Source of the DNA: UBA7672 sp041166025
GTDB taxonomy: Bacteria > Pseudomonadota > Alphaproteobacteria > Caulobacterales > Hyphomonadaceae
Direction of reading: 5' to 3'
NCBI GenBank assembly: GCA_041166025.1
Contig: JBEAMJ010000097.1
Coordinates: forward strand, 18,194-82,193
DNA: 64,000 bases
A program made the position numbers and the translations under genes. This document shows positions 24,200-32,116 of this stretch, piece by piece. Below the pieces are notes generated by a model. The model was not told the origin of the DNA. It worked only from the letters and a program-made list of their open reading frames with translations, and ran no database searches. How positions within the stretch are numbered: the stretch's first letter is position 1; each line of letters begins with the position of its first letter.

Positions 24200-24218
24200 G
24201 AGGAAAGAGAAAATCGAG

Positions 24219-26495
24219 ATGTTTGACATCAAGAAAGTTACGATCGACTGGGCGGGCCGTCCGCTGACGCTGGAAACCGGCCGTATCGCGCGGCAAGCCG
24301 ACGGCTCCGTTCTGGCGACCTATGGCGAGACCAGCGTGCACGCCGCCGTCGTCTATGCGCGCAAGGCGAAGGAAGGCCAGGATTTCTTCCCGCTGACCGT
24401 GAACTACCAGGAACGTTATTACGCTGCGGGCCGCGTCCCCGGCGGTTACTTCAAGCGCGAAGGTCGCCCCACTGAGAAGGAGACGCTGACCTCCCGCCTC
24501 ATCGACCGGCCGATCCGCCCGCTCTTCGCTGACGGCTTCAAGAACGAAGTTCAGGTCACTGTGACAGTGCTCTCCTACGACCAGGAAAACGATCCGGACA
24601 TCGTCGGCATGGTCGCCGCCTCCGCCGCCCTCGTCATCTCCGGCGCCCCGTTCAACGGCCCGATCGGCGCCGCACGTGTCGGCTACAGGGATGGCCAGTA
24701 CATCATCAACCCGACCTCCGAGCAGATGGAAGACTTCCAGCTCGACCTCGTCGTCGCCGGCACGACCGAAGGCGTGATGATGGTCGAATCCGAAGCCAAG
24801 GAACTGTCCGAAGAGGTTATGCTGGGCGCCGTGAAGGCGGGGCATGAAAGCTTCCAGGCCGTCATCGACGCGATCATCAAGCTCGCCGAGAAAGCCGCCA
24901 AGGATCCGTTCGAGTTCGAGAGCCCGGACCATTCCGCGCTCCTGAAGTCGATCCAGGAGATCGCCGGCGCGGATCTTTCCGCCGCCTACAAGATCAAGGA
25001 CAAGGGCCAGCGCCACGACGCCGTCGACGCCGCCCGGGAGAAGGCCAAGGCCGCGCTGGTCAAGTCGGAGGCCAACCCCGCCGGCGCCGAGCCGCTCGTC
25101 TTCAAGGAGCAGTTCAAGGAAGCCGAAGCCCGCGTCGTCCGCGGCGACATCATCCGCACCGGCATGCGCATCGACGGCCGCAAGACAGACCAGGTCCGCG
25201 CGATCGAGTCGGCTGTGTCCGTGCTCCCGCGCACGCATGGCTCCGCGCTGTTCACCCGCGGCGAGACGCAGGCGCTCTGCGTCGCCACGCTCGGCACGGC
25301 CGAAGACGAGCAGTACATTGACGGTCTGGAAGGCACGAAGAAGGAGAAATTCCTTCTCCACTACAACTTCCCTCCCTACTCCGTCGGTGAAACAGGACGC
25401 ATGGGTTCGCCGGGCCGCCGCGAGATCGGTCATGGCAAGCTCGCCTGGCGCGCGGTGAAGGCCGTGCTGCCCAAGGGCGACGACTTCCCTTACACGCTGA
25501 GGATCGTCTCCGAGATCATGGAATCCAACGGCTCGTCCTCGATGGCGACCGTCTGCGGCTCCTCGCTCGCGATGATGGACGCCGGCGTGCCGATCTCCCG
25601 CCCGGTCTCGGGCATCGCCATGGGGCTGATCAAGGACAAGGAAGGCATCGCCATCCTGTCCGACATCCTCGGTGATGAAGATCACCTCGGCGACATGGAC
25701 TTCAAGGTCGCCGGCACCGAAGTGGGCGTCACCTCGCTGCAGATGGACCTCAAGATCGACTCGGTCACCTTCGACATCATGAAGACGGCGCTCAACCAGG
25801 CGAACGCCGGACGCCTCCACATCCTCCACGAGATGAACAAGGCGATGACGGGCGCGCGCACGGAAGTGTCGGAGAACGCCCCGAAGATGATCTCGATGAA
25901 GATCCCGGTCGACAAGATCCGCGACGTGATCGGCACGGGCGGCAAGGTCATTCGCGAGATCGTCGAGAAGACGGGCGCGAAGATCAATGTCGAGGACGAC
26001 GGCACGGTGAAGATCGCCGCGGTCGAGAAGGAATCGCTCGAAGCCGCCCAGAAGTGGATCCACGGCCTCACGGCGGAGCCGGAAGTCGGCATGATCTACG
26101 AAGGCAAGGTCGTGAAGGTGATGGAGTTCGGCGCCTTCGTGAACTTCTTCGGCGCCAAGGACGGCCTCGTCCACGTCTCGCAACTCGCCGCCGAGCGTGT
26201 CGAGTCGCCCTCGGCCGTCGTCAAGGAAGGCGACGTCGTCAAGGTGAAGCTCCTCGGCTTTGATGACCGTGGCAAGGTCCGCCTGTCGATGAAGGCCGTG
26301 AACCAGCAGACCGGCGAAGCCATCGAGGGCGTCACCGATGATGGCCCGTCGGGCGATCGTCCGCCGCGTGGCGACCGCCCGCGCCGCGATGGCGACCGTG
26401 GCGGCCGCGGCCGTGGCGGACGTGACCGCGATCGTGGCCCCCGCCGCGAAGGCGGCGGCGACAACAATGCGCGCGCCACGGAAGACGCCGAGTAA
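24219..26495 (+). CDS. pnp: Polyribonucleotide nucleotidyltransferase
   Basis: PNPase degrades RNA 3' to 5' by phosphorolysis and is a degradosome partner. The 758-residue protein has two RNase PH cores (first from FDIKKVTIDWAGRPLTLETG, second from about residue 320 with RTGMRIDGRKTDQVRAI), the conserved GSSSMATVCGSSLAMMDAGV, a KH domain (VDKIRDVIGTGGKVIREI) and an S1 domain (GMIYEGKVVKVMEFGAFVNF). The last 50 residues form an Arg/Gly/Asp-rich disordered tail, common in alphaproteobacteria. The ATG at 24219 was chosen because the longer frame starts inside the terminator T tract; a GAGGAAAGAG lies upstream. Confidence 0.98.
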   Translation: MFDIKKVTIDWAGRPLTLETGRIARQADGSVLATYGETSVHAAVVYARKAKEGQDFFPLTVNYQERYYAAGRVPGGYFKREGRPTEKETLTSRLIDRPIRPLFADGFKNEVQVTVTVLSYDQENDPDIVGMVAASAALVISGAPFNGPIGAARVGYRDGQYIINPTSEQMEDFQLDLVVAGTTEGVMMVESEAKELSEEVMLGAVKAGHESFQAVIDAIIKLAEKAAKDPFEFESPDHSALLKSIQEIAGADLSAAYKIKDKGQRHDAVDAAREKAKAALVKSEANPAGAEPLVFKEQFKEAEARVVRGDIIRTGMRIDGRKTDQVRAIESAVSVLPRTHGSALFTRGETQALCVATLGTAEDEQYIDGLEGTKKEKFLLHYNFPPYSVGETGRMGSPGRREIGHGKLAWRAVKAVLPKGDDFPYTLRIVSEIMESNGSSSMATVCGSSLAMMDAGVPISRPVSGIAMGLIKDKEGIAILSDILGDEDHLGDMDFKVAGTEVGVTSLQMDLKIDSVTFDIMKTALNQANAGRLHILHEMNKAMTGARTEVSENAPKMISMKIPVDKIRDVIGTGGKVIREIVEKTGAKINVEDDGTVKIAAVEKESLEAAQKWIHGLTAEPEVGMIYEGKVVKVMEFGAFVNFFGAKDGLVHVSQLAAERVESPSAVVKEGDVVKVKLLGFDDRGKVRLSMKAVNQQTGEAIEGVTDDGPSGDRPPRGDRPRRDGDRGGRGRGGRDRDRGPRREGGGDNNARATEDAE

Positions 26496-26525
26496 ACCTT
26501 CGCGCGTGACCAGCGAACGAGACAT

Positions 26526-26561
26526 CGGCCGCACCGGAAAACGGGGCGGCCGTTTGTTTTT
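26526..26561 (+). terminator. Rho-independent terminator after pnp
   Basis: The stem CGGCCGC (26526-26532) pairs with GCGGCCG (26546-26552), extended inside by CCG/CGG after one mismatch, with loop GAAAA. TTTGTTTTT follows. It lies 30 bases after the pnp stop. Confidence 0.85.
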
Positions 26562-26620
26562 CGGTCGGGCGCAGGATCCGGGTGCTTCCACCGAAGACGG
26601 CCGCGCCCTAGCCTGCCGCC

Positions 26621-27667
26621 ATGTCAATCTTCTACGCCATACTGGCAGGTATCGTGCTGTTCGCCGTCTGGCGGATGTGGCGCAACCGTCATGGCGAGAT
26701 CGAAGACAGACCGACGCCGGGCTTCGATCCGGCTGAGGGCCAGCCGGAAGTCCCCAAGGCGGTTGAACTCTTCAACGCGCAGGACTGGGCGAGCCTCTCG
26801 CGCCTCTATCTCCAGCTCGGCCCGAGCGATCGGTATCACCTTCTCGAAAGCCTGAGCGAGGTGTTGCGCACCGCCCCGCCTGAGACGCCTGCGGACGCCG
26901 ACAGCGCCCTCCTGACTGTCTTCGGCGGCCTGCTGATGTTTCATGGCCTGCGTTTCCAGGGATCAGGACCGGCTGGAGCAGTGGTGAGGAAGAATGCCCC
27001 ACGGATGATGGAAAACCTCCAGGCTGCCGCGCGCCTGCTTCGCGAGTCTGCCTCACGGAACCCCCATGACAGCACCACGCTGGCGCTGCAGATCCGCCTC
27101 GAGCTCTTCACCACGAACGATGCAGCCCAGATCAACAATCTCGTCGGCCGAATCCTGGCAACCGAAGAGGCCAACATCTACGCCGCCAGCAATCACCTGC
27201 TCGCAAATGCGCCGAAGTGGACGGGCTCTGCTGCGAGCATGTGGAAAGTCGCCAATGAATGGGCCAATGCCGGTCCCAACGCCGCCTGGCTCGCCATCCC
27301 TGCTCGGGCGCATATCGAGGAGTGGCATTATGCGATGGCGTTCTGCGCGCCCGGTTCTGCCGAACGCGCCGGCATGATCGACCTGATGCAGGACGAGAAC
27401 TTCATCCGGCACATCGCGAAACTGGACGACATGTTCTGGGCGGCTTTGCCGCGTGCAGCGCTGAGCGGGTCGGAAGCCTCCTACGCCCACAACCACCTCG
27501 CCTTCCTGCTCCACACCTTCAAGGTCGGCGATCGCGCGCGGGCGCACCTTGAACGTATCGGACCGCATATCGGCCGGTATCCCTGGGTCTTCCTGCCGAC
27601 CGGCGCGACCCGCCCGGCCCAACTGCTCGCCGAACTGCGCAAGCAGTACAGCCTTCCGGCCTCGTAG
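26621..27667 (+). CDS. Hypothetical single-pass membrane protein
   Basis: The 348-residue protein has one N-terminal transmembrane helix (FYAILAGIVLFAVWRMW, residues 3-19) and a large helical soluble part. I recognise no named family. TPR-like or DUF-type helical repeats are possible. It contains the segment KLDDMFWAAL...SGSEASYAHNHLAFLL near residues 268-297, which recurs in the gene fragment immediately downstream, so the two are paralogous. A -10-like TAGCCT (26609-26614) ends 6 bases before the ATG, with no Shine-Dalgarno sequence, suggesting a leaderless mRNA. Confidence 0.65.
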   Translation: MSIFYAILAGIVLFAVWRMWRNRHGEIEDRPTPGFDPAEGQPEVPKAVELFNAQDWASLSRLYLQLGPSDRYHLLESLSEVLRTAPPETPADADSALLTVFGGLLMFHGLRFQGSGPAGAVVRKNAPRMMENLQAAARLLRESASRNPHDSTTLALQIRLELFTTNDAAQINNLVGRILATEEANIYAASNHLLANAPKWTGSAASMWKVANEWANAGPNAAWLAIPARAHIEEWHYAMAFCAPGSAERAGMIDLMQDENFIRHIAKLDDMFWAALPRAALSGSEASYAHNHLAFLLHTFKVGDRARAHLERIGPHIGRYPWVFLPTGATRPAQLLAELRKQYSLPAS

Positions 27668-27671
27668 GCCG

Positions 27672-27947
27672 GGCTTTCGCGCCTTCATCGCGTCGATCGA
27701 CAAGCTGTTCTGGGAAACTCTGGAGCTGAAAGGTCCGATGAACGGTTCCGAGGCTGTGTTCGCGCACAACACCATGGCGGCAATGTTGGTGATGGTGAAT
27801 GCGATCGACCTGAGCCGGGACCACTTCCAGCGTATCAACCGCTATGTTTCGGAAATTCCTCTCGGCTATTTCAGCGCCTCCAAAGATCCGATGCAGATGC
27901 TTGATTACTGGCGCAAGCGCTGTGGATTGCCCGCGATAAGGTCATGA
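27672..27947 (+). pseudogene. C-terminal fragment of a tandem paralogue of the preceding gene
   Basis: In a frame different from the upstream gene, and only 4 bases after its stop, the sequence encodes FRAFIASIDKLFWETL, then NGSEAVFAHNTMAAMLVMVN and DYWRKRCGLPAIRS. This matches, segment by segment, the last 85-90 residues of the upstream protein (HIAKLDDMFWAAL, SGSEASYAHNHLAF, AELRKQYSLPAS). The first 260 or so residues of this copy are missing and no good start codon or ribosome site is present. It is most easily read as the leftover end of a tandem duplicate after a deletion. Confidence 0.7.
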
Positions 27948-27958
27948 AAGAACACGGC

Positions 27959-27985
27959 GCGGGCGGAGGCGAGGCCTCCGCCCGC
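27959..27985 (-). terminator. Hairpin, terminator for the 28004-28351 gene
   Basis: A perfect 12-bp stem (27959-27970 with 27974-27985) closes a three-base loop. Read on the minus strand it lies 18 bases after the stop of the UrcA-like gene and is followed by a T-containing stretch (CGTGTTCTTTC). It may serve both directions. Confidence 0.6.
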
Positions 27986-28003
27986 CCAGCGACCACGAGG
28001 TCC

Positions 28004-28351
28004 TCAACGTTCAGCTAACTGGCGTGAGGAGTCAGCGCGGCGGCCGAAGCGAAGTGCGTGAATGTCGCCAAGTTCGGCGCGGTCCATGCCCGCCACGAGC
28101 TTGTCCATGGTCTCGCGCATGCAGGCGCGTTCCTGCTGGAAAGTGAGCAGATCACGCACGCCGCGCTGCTCGCAGGCGCGTTCGACCTGGCGGGCAAAGG
28201 CGATGTAGTTGTCCAGCGCTGTCCGCGAGGCGTCATAGCGCGCCTCGATGGTGAACATCTCGCGGCCCGACTGGGCAGCCGCGCGGGGGGCAATTGCGAT
28301 GGCCGATGCGCCGGCGACGGCGGCAAGGGCAAGGCCTCTGATGGCTATCAT
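28004..28351 (-). CDS. Secreted UrcA-like protein
   Basis: The 115-residue protein has a clear Sec signal peptide (IRGLALAAVAGASAIAIAPR then AAAQ, cleavage near residue 27). The mature part carries a conserved-looking Cys pair (VERACEQRG and QERACMRETMD). The pattern of a short secreted alpha-helical protein with ...RYDASRTALDNYI, a Cys, another Cys, and a final leucine-rich helix resembles the UrcA family of alphaproteobacterial periplasmic proteins of unknown function. The match is by pattern only. It is the last gene before a strong hairpin and is divergent from nothing nearby. Confidence 0.55.
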   Translation of the reverse strand: MIAIRGLALAAVAGASAIAIAPRAAAQSGREMFTIEARYDASRTALDNYIAFARQVERACEQRGVRDLLTFQQERACMRETMDKLVAGMDRAELGDIHALRFGRRADSSRQLAER

Positions 28352-28472
28352 GGGGAGGATCCGCTCGTTATCCGCAGCTCGTGCTGGCTGCGTGGCTCCT
28401 CTCGCGCGAATCGGTGACAGCCGTCTGACGACTGCTCTGCGTTTGCGTGAAATCCGCCGAGGCCGGGCCCGG

Positions 28473-29513
28473 CTATTGCGAGATTGGCGGCATCGACGCG
28501 ATCCAGTCGCGGATCAGGGCGACGCCCTTCCTATCCACGACCGAACGCCCCAGCTCGGGCATGGCGACGCCCGGTTCGGTCGATTCCATCCTGTGCAACA
28601 GGATCGACTGTTCAGGATGCCCCGGCTCAATGACGAAGAGATCATCGCCCGACCCGCGTCCGGCCGCCGTCGGCCGCTTGTGGACGCCCCAGCCCGTCGG
28701 GTTGGTCTCGCTCCATGCCAGGAACAGGCCTGAGTTCGACGCCCCGCCGCCGGCCCGGTGGCAATGCGCGCAGTTGATGTCGAGCCAGGCCCGCGCGCGT
28801 TCCTCGATCGGCGCTTCGCCGTCCATGGGTGGTGCAGCTGGCGCGTCTGCGGGGGCGCCGCTGAGGATGCCGCGCGCGGTCCAGTCGGCAATCTGGTTCA
28901 CCCCATTTGGCCCGACATGATTGAGATTGCGCGCCGTCGGTCCGATCGGGACGAAATCGTCACCCAGCGAGTGACATTCCTTGCACTGGTTGCGGTTCGG
29001 CACAGCGTAGTTGAGCCGCAGGGCCTCGCCATTGGGTGAGATCGTCTCGATCACCTGCTTGGCGCCGACTGGCGCGTAAACCGCCTCGGTCTCAGCGGCG
29101 TTCCAGATATAGGGATAGGCGACCCAGCCATCTGCCTTCCGGATCAGCAGGCGTGTCTCGATGAAGCGCTCGCCCTTGGCTGGCTCGCGCATGTCGGGCG
29201 CAAAGGCGAAGGTCTTGATGAGAACGGACCCGACGGGAAAATCGAACACGCCATCGGGGCTGTAGGCGGCCGACTTTCCCTTCGGCACATAGACCGCGCG
29301 ATGCTTGGCCGCATGATCAGAGAACAGCGCATTGACAAGATCATAGGACACCACGCCCGCGGAGAACCCGCGCCCGGATACGTCATTGAAGAAGCCATAG
29401 TCCGACAGCTTCGGCGCGGGCTCCTGTGCGAGGATGACGCTGTCGCGTACGCCCGCAGGCTGGGTGCAGGCCGCGAGCGCCAAAGCAAGAATGTATCCGG
29501 GAAATGCTTTCAC
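28473..29513 (-). CDS. SO2930/HNE_0200-family diheme c-type cytochrome, lipoprotein
   Basis: The 346-residue protein starts with GTG at 29513, which overlaps the stop of the upstream gene as GTGA. It has a lipoprotein signal (FPGYILALALAACTQ, Cys near residue 14). Two haem c motifs are seen: CKECH (about residue 174) and CAHCH (about 242). Between them lies HNE_0200-type sequence such as YGFFNDVSGRGFSAGVVSYD and WNAAETEAVYAP. This family is known to occur next to the parallel beta-helix protein encoded two genes upstream; the function of the pair is not established. Electron transfer in the periplasm is likely. Confidence 0.8.
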   Translation of the reverse strand: MKAFPGYILALALAACTQPAGVRDSVILAQEPAPKLSDYGFFNDVSGRGFSAGVVSYDLVNALFSDHAAKHRAVYVPKGKSAAYSPDGVFDFPVGSVLIKTFAFAPDMREPAKGERFIETRLLIRKADGWVAYPYIWNAAETEAVYAPVGAKQVIETISPNGEALRLNYAVPNRNQCKECHSLGDDFVPIGPTARNLNHVGPNGVNQIADWTARGILSGAPADAPAAPPMDGEAPIEERARAWLDINCAHCHRAGGGASNSGLFLAWSETNPTGWGVHKRPTAAGRGSGDDLFVIEPGHPEQSILLHRMESTEPGVAMPELGRSVVDRKGVALIRDWIASMPPISQ

Positions 29514-30031
29514 ACGACACCTGCGCTGGATACCGGCCTGACCAGCATGACGGTCCCGACCGCCAGACCAGCCACGACTGCGAACATGATTGCGCCCTTC
29601 AGAAAATCCGCGAAGTGACGGGCATGCTCGAAAGGCAGGGCGTCCGCCCATGCAGCACCCGGCGGGAGCGCCCAGCTCGGCTTTCCCACACCCAGCCACA
29701 ACTCATCCAGCACAAGCCAGTCAACCACATTGGCCGTCATGCCGACAAGGAAGGCGTGCGACCAGATGCTCAGCGCGTCCGCCCCTGTCTCCGCGAACTC
29801 AAGCGCCGACCATACCGGAAAACCGACGAGAAAGGCGAACAGCGGCAGCCCGAGCAGGGTTCCAACGAAAATCTCATGCTTGCTCAGCGGCGGCTGCGCA
29901 GCCCGCAGCCTGTCCGGAAAATGCTTCAGGAACAGGCGCGGGTTGTACCACAGAAGGCCCGCTATGATCGATAGTGTGACGAGCGCCATTGCCCCGCCAT
30001 GCATCAGGATCAAGCCGCCATCGAGCGTCAT
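29510..30031 (-). CDS. Hypothetical membrane protein of the beta-helix/cytochrome locus
   Basis: The 173-residue protein has about four transmembrane helices (near residues 12-28, 55-75, 88-105 and 148-166). The third is followed by VVDWLVLDELWLGVGKPSWA, with acidic residues close to the membrane. I recognise no family; it looks like small integral membrane proteins of four helices. Its stop overlaps the cytochrome start by four bases and it lies 23 bases after the beta-helix gene, so the three genes form one operon. Confidence 0.7.
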   Translation of the reverse strand: MTLDGGLILMHGGAMALVTLSIIAGLLWYNPRLFLKHFPDRLRAAQPPLSKHEIFVGTLLGLPLFAFLVGFPVWSALEFAETGADALSIWSHAFLVGMTANVVDWLVLDELWLGVGKPSWALPPGAAWADALPFEHARHFADFLKGAIMFAVVAGLAVGTVMLVRPVSSAGVV

Positions 30032-30054
30032 CTCTCACTCCGGCGTTCGGAGTC

Positions 30055-31290
30055 TCAAGCGCCTTCTGCCGCCTTCGCCGGCTTGTCATGCTCGAGCACG
30101 ACGGGCTTTGGCTCTTCGATCTGCGCATCGGCCGGACGCGTGGTCGAGGGATTGGCCTTGGTAAGGTCGACGGGGGTCGCGCCGAGGCCGAGATTGATGA
30201 ACCCGACCTCCGGCTTCTCGCGCACCACGATGCGCACATCCTCGCTCTTGTCGCCATATCTGGTGACGCCATCCCACACCACCGGCGGCAGCGAGCCGCC
30301 AAGCGCTGCTGCGAGCGGCGACAGGCGGCCGGCTGGTGCATTGCCGCCTTCGCCATAGGTGTTGTCGCGGATCACGAAGTCACGCGGCAGAGGGTTGTAC
30401 TCGGCATCCTTGAACTCGTTCGAGTACGAGATGACCATCACGTGCGCCGTGCCATTCTTGTCGAATTCGTTGTTGAAGACGTGAACGTTGCGGTTTGCCA
30501 TCAGGAGCACGCCCGTGCCCGTCGGCACGTTGGCGACGATGTTGCCCGGCGGGGCGAAGTTCGGCGTGTCGTTCTCGTAGACCTTGTTGTTGAAGACACG
30601 GGTGGAGTGCCCGCCCTTCATCGGGAGATCCGGAAGGTCGAACACGAGGATGCCGCCGGCATTCTTGGTGGCGACATTGTCGTGCACATCGGCGAATTTT
30701 GAATTCTCGATCTCGATGCCGGCCACATTGTATTCCGCGCGGCTGTTGCGGACGATGATGTTCTCCGACTGCCCGACATAGATCCCGGCGTCGGACGCGC
30801 CGCTCACCGTGACGCCATCGATCAGCACGTTCTTCGATTCGACCGGATAGACCCCATAGGCGCCGTTCTCCGCCTTCGGGCCGCCGGTCCAGATCACCTT
30901 GAGGTCCCTGTAGGTGATATTGTCGGCGCCCTTGGACTTGATGCCATCGCCCTTGGGATCCTCCATCGTGAAGCCCGTCACGGTGACGTTGTCGGAGGTG
31001 ATCAGCAGGCCCTCGCCTGCACCTGTCTGGCCCTTGAAGGAGATGAAGGTCTTGTCCTGGCCGGCCCCCTTGATGGTGACATTGTCCACGGTCAGCGACA
31101 GTCCATCGGTGAAATCAAACCGTCCTTCGCCGATCTCGATCGTGTCGCCGGCCTTGGCTTCGATCAGCCGCTTCTGCAGGTCGGCATAGGCCGTCTCGCC
31201 CGGCACAAGGGCGGCCGGCTTGGCCGGCTCTGTCGGGCCGCAGGCTGCCGCCAGCGCCATGACCGAAACTGCCGCGAACATGCTGCGCAT
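30055..31290 (-). CDS. Parallel beta-helix repeat lipoprotein
   Basis: The 411-residue protein has a lipoprotein signal (MFAAVSVMALAAAC, Cys at about residue 17). A right-handed parallel beta-helix with PbH1-like turns follows; repeats of the type DNVTIKGAG, DNVTVTGFTM, DNITYRDLKV, KNVLIDGVTV, ENIIVRNSRA and RNVHVFNNEF are visible between residues 65 and 275. The C-terminal 100 residues are Pro- and charge-rich. This matches the beta-helix family found in gene pairs with SO2930/HNE_0200 cytochromes. The fold is typical of polysaccharide-acting proteins, but no catalytic site can be named. Confidence 0.85.
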   Translation of the reverse strand: MRSMFAAVSVMALAAACGPTEPAKPAALVPGETAYADLQKRLIEAKAGDTIEIGEGRFDFTDGLSLTVDNVTIKGAGQDKTFISFKGQTGAGEGLLITSDNVTVTGFTMEDPKGDGIKSKGADNITYRDLKVIWTGGPKAENGAYGVYPVESKNVLIDGVTVSGASDAGIYVGQSENIIVRNSRAEYNVAGIEIENSKFADVHDNVATKNAGGILVFDLPDLPMKGGHSTRVFNNKVYENDTPNFAPPGNIVANVPTGTGVLLMANRNVHVFNNEFDKNGTAHVMVISYSNEFKDAEYNPLPRDFVIRDNTYGEGGNAPAGRLSPLAAALGGSLPPVVWDGVTRYGDKSEDVRIVVREKPEVGFINLGLGATPVDLTKANPSTTRPADAQIEEPKPVVLEHDKPAKAAEGA

Positions 31291-31365
31291 CGCGCCCTCC
31301 CTCTGGGTGTTGCCTGCCCGGGACTGTCGGGGTCAGCGGGACGATGTCAAGCTGCCGAAACGGGA

Positions 31366-31394
31366 GCGGCCGCCCCTGGGGAAGGGGCGGCCGC
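31366..31394 (-). terminator. Hairpin, possible terminator of the RcnB-like gene
   Basis: An 11-bp GC stem (31366-31376 with 31384-31394) has a seven-base loop. On the minus strand it lies 56 bases after the stop of the RcnB-like gene. The following bases are only weakly T-rich (CTCCCGTTTCG), so the call is moderate. Confidence 0.5.
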
Positions 31395-31449
31395 AGGCGA
31401 CCGGGGTTGCTGAGAGAGGCGGGCGCCAGGCCGCGGGGGACTGCCTCGT

Positions 31450-31902
31450 CTAGTTGGTCAGCGCCCAGAGCACGAGGCCCGTGGCGGCCGCGATCAGAAG
31501 GATCTCGCCGGTGTCATGGTCCCGGTAATAGTGCTGGCCATAACGTGGCGGCGGGAGGCGGTAGCGATGGTAGTCGTTGATCACCACGAAGTTCGAGTAG
31601 TGCGGGCGATGGCGGAAATAGTCGCCACGACCCCAGTGATGGTGACGACCGCGATCATCATACCAGCCGCGATGATCGCGGCGGTAATCGCTCCGATAGT
31701 CACGGCGATGATCGCGACGGTCGTCTCGCCAGTCATCGCGGTAGCCGTCACGATAGCCTCTGCGATAATCGCGATCGTCCCAGTCGCGGTCGTAGTCGCG
31801 GCGGTCATGTTTCCGGCGACGGTGATCGTCGTCGGCGAAGGCAGGAGCCACCGCGGTCGTCGCGATCAGACCCGCCAGGAGCGAGGAAGCAATGAGACGC
31901 AT
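31450..31902 (-). CDS. RcnB-family secreted protein
   Basis: The 150-residue protein has a Sec signal peptide (LIASSLLAGLIATTAVAPAF, then ADDD), a long Asp/Arg/Tyr/His-rich repeat region (about residues 24-95), and the C-terminal RcnB-like module VVINDYHRYRLPPPRYGQHY followed by LLIAAATGLVLW. RcnB in E. coli is a periplasmic protein that affects nickel and cobalt levels. The His- and Asp-rich tract fits metal binding, but the alphaproteobacterial members are uncharacterised. A Shine-Dalgarno AAAGGAG stands 6 bases before the ATG. Confidence 0.75.
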   Translation of the reverse strand: MRLIASSLLAGLIATTAVAPAFADDDHRRRKHDRRDYDRDWDDRDYRRGYRDGYRDDWRDDRRDHRRDYRSDYRRDHRGWYDDRGRHHHWGRGDYFRHRPHYSNFVVINDYHRYRLPPPRYGQHYYRDHDTGEILLIAAATGLVLWALTN

Positions 31903-32116
31903 GGGGCACTCCTTTCAGTCTCGTAGCCCCACAACAACACGCCGAACCTGAACGCAGCACGACTCATCCGTTCATATTGGGGGCAAAGCCCCCGTTCATC
32001 TCTGAAGCACATGAAATCAAACACTTAGTGAGACCGGGTGTGTGAGAATTTCTGCGGATTCCGTGCACGACGCTCCCAGAGCGCGGTTCCAGACCGTTTA
32101 GCCCGGCCGCGCGGCC

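Noticed and set aside
24147..26627. An 826-codon open frame opposite pnp
   Set aside because: It is a codon-bias shadow of pnp in GC-rich DNA. The product is rich in Asp, Arg, His and Leu without domains, and pnp is certain.
31979..31993. GGGGGC-AAA-GCCCCC hairpin upstream of the RcnB-like gene
   Set aside because: The stem is only six pairs, with no T tract or ligand-type pattern; too little for a terminator or riboswitch call.
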